From Strongylocentrotus droebachiensis (lineage: Eukaryota > Echinodermata > Echinoidea > Camarodonta > Strongylocentrotidae), in NCBI GenBank assembly GCA_035222895.1, contig JAVYIG010002366.1, positions 124,001 to 188,000 on the forward strand: a DNA stretch of 64,000 nt, in the 5' to 3' direction. This document shows positions 33,812-45,100 of this stretch, one piece after another. The position numbers and the translations under genes were made by a program. The notes beneath the pieces were generated by a model that saw nothing but the letters and a program-made list of their open reading frames with translations, searched no databases and was not told the origin of the DNA. Positions within the stretch are counted from its first letter, which is position 1. Every line of letters starts with the position of its first letter.

Positions 33812-34040
33812 TTTGAAGGCCTTTTCGGGAACTTGCGTATCTCTGTCTTACACACTACCCCACGGTTTCTCATCTCCGCTGATTTCCACAGTACTAGCTA
33901 GCTCAGCGCCACGATCTTGCATGCACTTTTTCGTACAGCGCCCGCAGCGCGCAATCTTTTATTTCTTTCTTTCATTTCCCCCAAATGAGACGGACAGCTA
34001 GTATATTATATACATGGTCCCATTTTGTGAACAACATTCC
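33812..34040 (-). promoter_or_regulatory. INTS3 promoter region
   Basis: This is the sequence immediately upstream of the INTS3 start codon. It is richer in CG (GCAGCGCGC, CAGCGCC near 33905-33955) than its surroundings and has no TATA box at a convincing place. The transcription start cannot be fixed from sequence. Confidence 0.4.
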
Positions 34041-34089
34041 TTTTCATAATGTTTCCTATTATATATTGCGCATTATTATAGTACTCCCG

Positions 34090-34850
34090 CTGACTCTATC
34101 TCCCTCATAATCCCTCCCCTTCCTCCCTCCTCCTTCCCTCCCTCCTCCTTCCCTCTCTCCCTCCTTTCCTACCTCGATCCCCCTCCTCCGCCCTCCTCCT
34201 CCATCCTCCCTCTAGCACTCCTTCCTCCTCCTTAATTCCCTCCTCCCTCTATATCCCTCCTTCCTAGCTCGGCCTCCATCCCACATCACTCTTTTTCTTT
34301 CTAATATGTGCATTATTTTTTCCCTTCTGATAAATGACCCTTTTCTTTTTCATTTAAGATCCCCTTCCCCTTCTGACATCTCTGATAAATGACTCTATCA
34401 TAAATCTAATGTGTTTCCCTTTCCTTCGACAAGTGCCCATTTTCCTTTGAAATAAGTGCATCTTTCCATTCTTACAAGTGTCCCCATTCATCTCAGGTGA
34501 TTGCCTTTTTCAGGTACAAGAAGTGCCCTTAACAACATTTGATAAGTGCCCCTTAATATTCACCTCTTATAATTGCCTCTATTCCAATCTAAAATGTGCC
34601 CCTTATTAACTTGACAAGTGCCTATTTTCCTTTGTATGCCCCTTTTAATTTGTATAAGTACCTCTTATTATCTCAGTGAGTGCCATTATTCAAATTATTA
34701 GGTGCCCTCTTTATCTTTGAAATAAGGGCCCCATTTTATCTCTAGTAAGCGCCCCTAGTGACACATTCCGCCTTATCCTTTCGAATAAGTGCCATTTACC
34801 TTTCAATAATAGCTCCTATTCCTTTGTAATAAGTGAGGTTTGAGGTTTCC
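34090..34850. repeat. Pyrimidine tract and degenerate AAGTGCCCC minisatellite
   Basis: At 34090-34275 there is an almost pure C/T tract (TCCCTCC repeats). From about 34320 to 34850 a degenerate unit of 25-30 bp recurs roughly 18 times, with core AATAAGTGCCCCTT followed by TTTCCTTTG. It fills much of the divergent INTS3-PRCC spacer. Confidence 0.7.
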
Positions 34851-35101
34851 CTTTGAGTTTGAAGGTGCCGTTTCATTTTTTCTCCAGAAAGTGCCCTTTG
34901 TTGTTGTTGCATGCGCCCCCCCTAACTTATGAAGTCGCTCCGCCGCCTTTGTTTGAAAGGTTTGGAAGGTTTGTTTTATTTCTTAATCGGACACACCTCC
35001 TGGGGAAGGAAGAAATACAGATAAAAGGTTCATAGGCCTATATGTACAAAGATATATTTACAACATCTTACAACAACAAAAAAGAAGACTACGAAACCGT
35101 A

Positions 35102-35180
35102 TGACGTCACGCAACACCGTTTGGCGATCGAATGCATCAAGACTGAACTCCACATTTTTTTTCTTCAACATACTTTAATG
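35102..35180 (+). promoter_or_regulatory. Candidate PRCC promoter (CRE) and 5' UTR exon end
   Basis: A palindromic CRE, TGACGTCA, lies at 35102-35109. A consensus donor (AATG|GTAAGT) at 35180/35181 could join to the acceptor TTGGTTACAG ending at 36128, 21 bases before the PRCC start codon. This gives a noncoding first exon and a 0.95-kb 5' UTR intron. It is inferred from splice signals only. Confidence 0.45.
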
Positions 35181-36149
35181 GTAAGTTTTTAACATTCATC
35201 TATACAAAATATCGGAGAAGGTTAATTTAGATTAAATTCACGTATTTAAGTTTACTATGATTGTATTTTACATCAATCTGACCGCGTTTCGCTTTCATTT
35301 ATTGTGTACAGATTTTAATAATATTATAATATTGACCCACATACTGAAAATTATGTTGTTAGATTCAAGCTAATATTATGAATCGTATGATTGGATACTT
35401 ATGTCCAAAGTTCCCGCATATTTTAAAACACAATAGGAATGTGAAATCCGTTCCATAATTTCTCAAATTTATGTTTATTACTACTATATGGAAGCTAAAT
35501 GTTTACACTACATATGGGTCGAACTGCAACTAGAAAATTCATCACCAGAACAGAAGATTTCTGGTGATATTATTTATTGCAATCTCAAAATTTGGTGTCG
35601 GATCGGAATGGGCTGCAACTCGAATGAAGAACAAATCATATAAAGAGTGAGTCCTTAATTTGTGCATGAGAGTTTACAAGTGAATTATCAAGGAAAAAAA
35701 GGTGATCCATCAAAGGTAAGATAAATTACTAATTTGCAAGGCAAAATATCATTATAATCAGACAATATCACTTTTTACTGACAATTTTGATGACATATTC
35801 TCCTGAAATGAAGATTTCCAGACCCTTTTATGCAAGTTAGTATGTCAACTTTCCAATCTTATGTCAATATCTACATGATATTGCACCCAATTTCAAAGAA
35901 AATGTCATTATTAGGTATTTTTATGTGCCATTTTCCATTACTGGTACTCATTAATTTTGACACAGAGTTAATGCTCTTCTGACTTTTTTCAACAGATGAT
36001 ATAGTCAATCATATCATTGGTAGACCTCTTGCAGCATCGTAATTTGCAAGTAAATTATCTGTCTTTCTTGATTTTACACTTTACACTTAAATAGGTTGAA
36101 CCTTGGACTTCTTTGTAATTGGTTACAGGTTCTCCCATCTAACTCCAAA

Positions 36150-39100
36150 ATGTCTTGTCTAGTCAATTATGGAAGTAGTGATGAAAGCGACAGCAGTGAT
36201 GGCGAAGACTGTCCTCCAGTTGCAGCAAAGCCTAAGGAGATGGATCTCATGACCCAAGATACAGGCGCGTCATCTTCTTCGCTTCCAAAGAAGTCTTCTT
36301 TGTTTGCAGCTCTACCAAAGCCAAAGGTCGTCCCCACACCATCTTCTTTGAATCCAAAGAAGTCATCTTTGTTTGCAGCTCTACCAAAGCCAAAGGTCGT
36401 CCCCACACCATCTTCTTCGAATCCAAAGAAGTCATCTTTGTTTGCAGCTCTACCAAAGCCAAAGGTTGTCGGCACACCTGCTATGGAGGAAGTCATAAAT
36501 ACTAAACCCAGCGCTGGATCGGATGTGAAAGGGGCGGACGGTTCTGGCAAAAATACTCTGTTCTCAAGTCTCCCACCACCGAAGAAGACTGCAAGTACAA
36601 CCCCAAAATCAGCAGGTAAATATTTTTCCACTCATGCGATTTTAAAATTCAATATGTGATTAAAATCTTCACAAGCTACATGACAAAAGTGGCAAGGTAT
36701 GACTGTGGTTGTCAAAACCATGTAGCCATGAGACCCGAGGGCCGTTTCTCGAAACCGTCATAACTACAAGATCAACGACATCTCGCCACTGTCACGCAAC
36801 TTGTCAGCTAAGTGTTTCACAAAGTCGTCTTTGCCAAGATGAGCGACAACTTTTGCGACAGTGAGTTGTCACTGTTCCGAACCCGTCATATCTTTTGAAT
36901 TGCTGTAAAGCGCCATCACAAGTCAGTTTGTTGCTATTCCATGGACCGCGAAATGTACGATTAGTTTCACTATCATTTTGAGAAAAATATAGACGAGCTC
37001 AGTACGTAATTCTCTGGGATACGAAATGCAAATGTAAAAAAGTGATAATACAAATTATACAGAAACTTTAAAAAGCTGAATATAAACATTAAATCACAAA
37101 TCATTAAACTATAACATATAAATAAGAGAGATAAGAATGTTACACACCGTTTTCCATAGTCAATCCATAGCCTTTTCTTCGGATACCGTTATACCTTTGG
37201 GGCCTATGTGCATTATTATTCCCTCTCTAATTAGTTCTTCCAAATTATATTTTAAATATCAAATCAATTATATAACGAGTATTTATGAGACTCTAGAATA
37301 AAAACTGGCTGACAAAAGGTATTTTGCCTAAAATTCCCCGTCACAATAAACAAAAAAGTACGTATTGATAAACTATCACATTACGGTATCCTTCAACTAA
37401 CTTTTGATTCGACTGTCGAAAAAAAAACACTCACCGGTTTTTCTTTAATTTAAGAATCTTTACAGAAATGTGCAAATCGTTTGATGATCTACATTTGATA
37501 ATGACACTATTTATTATTTATTTTAGGAGAATTTATATGTATATATTTCTTTTTGAACAATTTTAGCCCCAAAACTTGTTTTGGGTTATTCTTGATAAAA
37601 CAAATGGATCGTGACAAAGACTATGTTCTTGAGCTGCTAGTATCGCGATATATCGATATCATGTCTGTCATGGCTTTGTGAAACGGTTTATCCACTTCAT
37701 GACATCTCCGTAAGTCGCCGACAAAGATATGACTGTCATGGAGTTGGTTTCGAGAAACGACCCCCTGTTGACATCTAAAGCTCAATCCTCATCGTTTATA
37801 ATTCTTTTTTTAATTGTTGAACAAGAGTATCTTTCAGATTCACATTATCATTAACATTTGATTAGCTACATGGAATGTCCTCTATTTTTGCAATTTTCGT
37901 AATCAAACAGTTTAATAATTAAATGAATGTGCTCATGCAAACGTGAAAGTTCAAAACTTGATTTTAATTGATGTAGGTACGTCTAGAGTACTATTTTTTC
38001 TTTAATTTGATATATATATTTCATTATATGTAATTGACAATTTATATGCAAATTTTAAACAATAGTGAGAGTCCACTTTCTTTTTTGCTGAGTGTATTAT
38101 TTTACATTAATTATTCATATTGTCAGAACTAACTTCTGGAGCTAGACATAAACCTGCCCCAGTGACAACAACAGGTTCATCCACCAACAAGAGCACAGTT
38201 TCTAAGGGTCTGCTGAATCTTCCACCGCCAAAAAAGAAGCAACCTGTGAAAATAAGCCTTCCTGCTCTGCCTGACGTAAGTAGTGTACATGCAGAGTGGT
38301 CCACAAGGGATTTAAATATGTATGTAACAGCGACAGGATTAAGGTTTTATTGCACAGGTTTGAAAATCAGCTACTAGCTTGAATTTTTATTGTAAATCAG
38401 CCACACGTTTGAATTGTGATTATACAGGTTTGGAAATCAGCAACTGTTAATATTCATTCCCTACTAAAATTATTTATGGAGTAGTATACATAAAATGTGT
38501 TTGAAAATGTTTCAAAATATGAATCAGATTGCACCAGAGTGCTTCTCAGAACTTTAGAGCCCTTAAGCAAGCAAGCAAGCCCCAGAAACCTGGCCACAAG
38601 AGACTTGGTGCTTCGCATATATCAGTTCATACTCCTTCCACGTTCCAATTTTACATGAGTGAGTTTTTGCTTGTGGACCCCTCTGGTAAATGCCACAGCA
38701 GAGTAATATCACATCTCTCTCTCTCTAAGTGCCATATCGTTTGACTTTGGCGATCATGCTGTTCCACAACCCTCGGCTCCTAGCCTTCTGTATTAGTACC
38801 ACTCCCAGTTCTTTCACTCCTCTCTCTTCCAACAATTTCTGCAGACTGTCCATCCAAAGTATCCTCCTTCTTCCCCTACTCCTTCTTCCCACAATTTTCC
38901 CTGTCAAAGCAAGGTTCTCTAAGCCTTCTTTACGTGTAATGTGACCCATGAACTTCAACTGCCTAATCAACATCTCACGTATCATTTTCCTTTGCACTCC
39001 AGCTCGTGTAAGAACTTCCTCATTACTAACTTTGTCAGTCCAGGGGATTTTCATCATTCTTCTTAGAAACCACATTTCGCAACTTTCCAAACGCTTTTTA

Positions 39101-42100
39101 GTATCAGAGGCTAAAGTCCATGTTTCACTACCATACATAAGTACTGGGTAGATGTAACAATTCAATACCCTTATTCTGGTTCTCATACACAATGTTCGAT
39201 TTGTCAGAATTTTGCCTAACTTTGAAAATGCAGATTTAGCGAGAGCTATCCTTCTCTTGATCTCTGTCTCGCATCTGGCATCTTCGGTAATCATGCTGCC
39301 GAGGTAGTTAAATGAGGAGACTTGTTTAATAGTCTGTTCTTTCAGTTTCAAGTTACATTTTGGACTGCTCTTCTTGGATACCACCAGGCACTTTGTCTTG
39401 GTATAGTTGATCCCTAGTCCCATTCTCTCACTTTCTTTTACAACTACGTTCAGGAGTCTTTGGAGATCTTTCTCTGATTCAGAAAATAAAACAGTGTCAT
39501 CAGCATATCTAATATTTGTGATTGAATGACCACCCACTTGTATCCCACTTTCATCTTCCAATTCTCTTAGAATGATTTCACTATACATATTGAACAGGTC
39601 TGGCGACATAACACAACCCTGTCTGACTCCCCGTCTGATGTTGATATATTCACTACACTCTCCTTCTACCCTGATGCATGCAAACTGATTCCAATATAGA
39701 CTTTGTAGCAGTCTTAGATCTTTCCTATATATATCAAGCTTTTTCAGCTCTTCAAAAAGTTCTGAATGTCTTACTTTATCAAAAGCCTTTGAATAATCAA
39801 TAAAACACATGTACACATCCTTTTGCATTTCGACTGCTCTCTCCGTTATATTTCTAACCACAAATATTGCATTTCTTGTGCCCGCATCCTTTACAAAACC
39901 AAATTGTTCCCTTCCGATCATGGGAGTTATGCTTCTTCTTGCTCTCAAAAGCAGAATCCTCAAAATAATCTTAGTGATATGGCAAATAAGGCTGATTGTC
40001 CTATATTGCTCACAATCCACGGCTCCCGGTTTCTTTGGGAGAGTAATGAAAATGGATCTGCCCAATTCATCTGGAAATGTTCCGTCATCATATATTTTGT
40101 TGATAATTTTTGTTAATCTATCAACACCATATTCCTCTAATGCTTCAAACATTTCAGTGACCACACCATCTGGTCCAGCTGCTTTGTTCTTCTTCATCTT
40201 TGACATTGCCCAACGGACTTCAGATTTAAGAATTTTCTCCCCTTTGACTTCATCTGCAAAACTCGGCATTGCTTCCCTACTATCCTCAAAAAGTTCGCCA
40301 ATGTATTGTGTCCACCTACTCATTTTGTCCTTCATTTCAAACAGGATTGACCCATCTTTTCCTTTGATACAGCCAGGGTTTGAACAACCAGACTTTTTAC
40401 CTGAAATCTCATTTATTCTTTGGTAAACATTACTATTCTTATCGAATTGATTTTCAATTTCTACACATTGTTCGTTTAGCCAGCTCTCTTTTGCCTCATT
40501 ACATTTTTGCCTAATTTGTTTGTCTAGGTCCCTATATTTCTTGCATTGTCTATTTCCAATTTTCTGTCTATCTTTCATCATTAAAAGAATCTCCTCTGTC
40601 ATCCATTTGTTCCTTCTTTTTCTCTCTTTCGTCGGCACATACTCTTCCGCTGTTTCTACCAGAATATTTCTCATCGTCTCCCACGTGTTTTCTTCACCTT
40701 CATCTATGAGCAACTCAAACCTATTCTTTACTTGTACAGTAAATTCTTGACGTATGTCCGGTTTACTCAACTGTTTAAAATCCAATATGTTCACAACTTT
40801 TGGTCTCTTGAGTTTCTTTAATTTGCACTGAAGTGTACATATCACCGGCACATGATCACTTCCGCAGTCAGCCCCTGGATATGTTTTTGATTGTTTCACT
40901 GCTCTTTTAAATCTACTATTTATGGCAATATAGTCTATCTGGTTTCTGACGATGTCGCCAGGACTCTTCCAAGTGTATACTCGTCTAGGGTGTTCTTTGA
41001 ACCAAGTATTAGTGATGACCATGTTCTCCCCCTCACACCACTGAACCCATCTGTCCCCTCGTTCATTCCTTTCACCAATTCCATGCGGACCTACTGCTTT
41101 GCCCTCTATACCTTGACCGACTTTAGCGTTCAGGTCTCCCAGGACAATGACAATGTCATTCGATTTGCACTGAGATTTAGCTTTATCTAAGGAATCATAA
41201 AAGGTGTCAATAACTTCGTCAGCACTATCTGCCGTTGGTGCATAAACCACTATGATTGAGATGTTAAAAGGGTGTCCCTGTAATTTCACTAGGAGCACCC
41301 TATCACTTACACACCAGTGTCCCAACACACTCTTTGAGATATCTGGATCCAGCAGTAACCCCACACCTCTTTCATGCTTTTCACCTCCTGCATAAATCAA
41401 TCTGTACTCATCTATCACAAACTCGCCGTTATTTAGCCATCTTGTTTCATTTAGTCCTAATATGTTGACATTTAGCCTCATCATCTCTTGTTTAACATTT
41501 TCCAGCTTGCCGCTCTGATACAGTGTTCTCACATTCCATGTTCCAACTCTGATGGTATTCCTATTGCGAACAGTAGCTGGCTGACGGTCGGGGCCCACCT
41601 GTCGCCCATGGGACACCCTACCGGGCGAGGTGCTTGTACCTTGAGGTAGACGAGCCCCCTTCACGCCTTTGGCTTTTGCTTTAGAGTTGTGGTTCATCAT
41701 GATTGTTCTTGGAAGAAAATAGTGAAGTGGTTTTCCGTTGCCTTCTTCACCGCAGTAGTTAGCCGTATCTGGGATTATCCAGCACGCCAGTCATTATCAG
41801 AGGTTCACCGTTGTCCTAAAAGGATCTTCCGCCGAAACACTCCTACTGCATCGCTGCTGCCCAATGCAGAGCAGGCTATGCTTATTTAAAGGCGGCCTAA
41901 AATCGCCTTCCCAATTCAACGTCTTAGGGGATGCAAGTTTTTATTGGTCCTACTGGTGCCACCCAGTACCACCAACAGCCCCCTGATGTTGAATGGTCCC
42001 CTTTTAGTCGCCTTTTACGACACGCAGAGGATACGTGGGGGGGTATTCTTGACAGGCCCACCCCCACCCCAATATCACATGGATAAAGCATAAAGCTATC

Positions 42101-45100
42101 TTATGTCCTATTCTTGGATCTGTATTGGATCATAAGTTCAGCATATCATTCTTTTGTCTTTGAAATGTCTTCAGCTTGCAGAAATGTATGATAAATATTC
42201 ATTCCTGCTTATTAAGTTAATACATGTAATTCCTTGTAATGCAAATCTGTGTATAGTTGCTTGTAGAGATCTGCTGTGTCCTTTGAGCATTTAGCTAAGG
42301 TAGGTAATATAACGGTACATTTGGAGATTTGAAAAGTGTTAAATAGCTTCATACAGTCAAAATTGTTGACACAATTTTTTGATGATCTTGCAATCCAATG
42401 TTCCTAAAACTCAGTTTCGCATCTGACTGAAGTTTACTTTCAAATTCAAATTCAGATTATTGACGATAACCAACGTTCAATACCCTACGTTTGTACCAGG
42501 AAAGTGTTGATTCAAGAAATCTGATTATGTTACATTTTGGGGGTCCAAAAGAAAATTATGTGTAGTTTCATATCAGTTAAAATGATTTCTTCCTTTGCAG
42601 CCCAATTCTGATGATGATGAACCAGAAACAAAAAGGCCTAAAAGTACCAAGGTAATAGTCATTACTATCTTTGCTTATGTGATTTTTAATGTATCCAGTT
42701 AATGTATGACAAAATATTTAATTTGAGGTGAAAATATATACCATCAATACTGCAACTTTTCCTGGTGGTTTACATACATAAGAGGTGGATCAATATCGAT
42801 ATCACCATATGTTTCAAGGTTTTCAAGCACCCCACACTCTTTTTGTAAAGAAGTAAATGTTTTGCCCATTTTCCAATGTGCCCTTGCCCCTTTGAAAATG
42901 CATCACAACTCCTGCATAGAAATACACATTTTTGGTTGGTGTGTACAGTGTATATGAAAACTGCTTTTTAGCTTTGTACAGATGTGTATCAATTAGATCT
43001 GTTTATTTATGTCTGGAGATTGACCATCAATATCAGTTTATATCACCATCTGGATGATGCTACCCAGAATCAAACATACATTTTTGAAATTTATAAAAAT
43101 ACAATTTTTTGGGAGGTGCAATTTACAATGTTTTATCATGATGACACAATAGACCAGTTAACGGTTAGCACATGTCCCAAATGACCATCTTTTGATCCAC
43201 AGATCTTCAAAATATGAAGAGGTCCAAATTGTAAATTTTAAAATAATCACTCCCACAGCCATGGAGATGCTATATGAAAAGCCTTTGTTTCCCCTTTTCA
43301 AAGAATATTTCCACCTGTGTAACATGGAGTGCACTCCTTGTGCATAAATGAATAATGATTACATAACTTTCATGAGCACGTATCCAGTATTTTTTGTCTC
43401 CGTGGATTTCACAATTTGGTCTGCAATGACCTTTATCTGCTCATGCTCAGACTGCAACTATGAATTGGCTTATATAGAATTGCTTCACAACTGCCATTTA
43501 TATGATCTGTCATTAGAAGTTTGATTATTTCTATAACCTGTTTTGTTCTGTATTTGTGTATTCTGTATTGACCTTGTATTAGGGACTTGGGCTGTTTGCA
43601 ATGCTGCCCAAACCCAGAATAGCAAGTAGACGGGAAGCACAACGTCCCCTCATCCCCTACACACTGACCAAGAAACCTGCTGCAGCTCCTGCCAAGCCTC
43701 CAGGAAAGCCTCCAGGGAATCCTCTGGCTCCAGTGCAACCTGTAAAGCCGACCCATCCTAGTGAAGTCATAAAGAGTAAACCTACAGGTGGTAATCCCTT
43801 AGTGATGGGTTACAATAGCGATGAAGACAACGATGAGGATGATGGTGGTGGTGGAGTCAATTTCTTCTCGATGGGAGAAAGTGATTCTGTAAAGGAAAGA
43901 ACTACAGAAGAATCTGCAACAGGTGTGCGAAGTAAACCCCTTGCATTTAGCAAACCAAGGATTGATGCATCAATGACTGGATCTGATATTGGAACAAGTA
44001 AGATCACTAGTGCGGCAGATCCAGGGGTCTTGGAACCAGTGATACCCACCGAACAGGATCAGCCACTTGTTTTTAACCCATCACAGTCGAATAGTGTAGG
44101 ATTCTCTGCACCAAAGTACAGCCCTCATGCACTGTCCAATCCTCAATACAATGTACAATCCAATGATGGGAGCATGACATATGGATCATATAACCAAACA
44201 GGATTGGATAGTCAGGAAGCTATGCAGTACTACAATCAACCCTATCAAGAGGATGGTGATACAGGGTATGGAGAGAGTGGAACCAGCGCTCAGGGCTCAA
44301 GTCACTCAGTCCTCCAAGATGAAGGGGTTCGTCAATTTGACAATATCTTTCTTCTTCTTTTTTGTCAGTATATTAATGAAGACCAACTTGATCTTTCTTA
44401 TGCCCTATAAACACCTGATTAACTTTTTTGGGAAGAGATGGTGTAGCAATGAGATTAAGATTTGAAATTCTGAATAATTCTAATTGATTCAGAATTGTTA
44501 CGATCATGTGAGTATGGACCTAGAAATTGGGCACTCATGTGTCCAAGGCACCTAGAGTGTCGTGTCCTGCAATATGTTATTTTGGTTTCTTTTATCACAT
44601 ATATATTTTTTTAAAGCTATTTTGGTGTCTCTTGTAATAGTTACTGCCCTGTGAAAGTAATGCTGATAATATTATTTATCTGTTCCAATATTACAGTTTG
44701 CCAAAATGGTCGGTAAGAATAACCGTGGGAGAGAAGAAATCCAATTCATTGACATCAATGCTGATGATCAGATAGGACCTACGGCTGGTCTACAGAATAT
44801 GATTAAATCTATGACAGAAGAGAAAGAGTCCAGAGTTAAATTGGTAAGTATTAGATAAATCAGTTTCTTCTCAATTGAAAACTTACAATTTCAGAAACAA
44901 ATTCTTTGTAATTATTTCTTCTGTTGAAGACATTTGATTTTTATAAAAACATGTTGCTTTTATTTTGTCAAGTTTTGAAGCAGTAAATGACTAAGGAAAT
45001 ATGATAATGTTCAATTTTAACACTTTGAGCCATTCATCGTGGAGTCACATTACTGTGATATTTAAATGTTAAAGTTGCTCATGCGTGGGTATATAGAGGG

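Noticed and set aside
36096..36149. Longer PRCC start, 18 codons upstream of 36150
   Set aside because: The extension is not conserved, crosses a good splice acceptor (TTGGTTACAG) and precedes the family's usual N-terminus.
43601..43612. PRCC exon 4 starting at its internal Met
   Set aside because: The conserved LFAMLP motif begins upstream, at the acceptor before 43583, and the phase joins exon 3 exactly.
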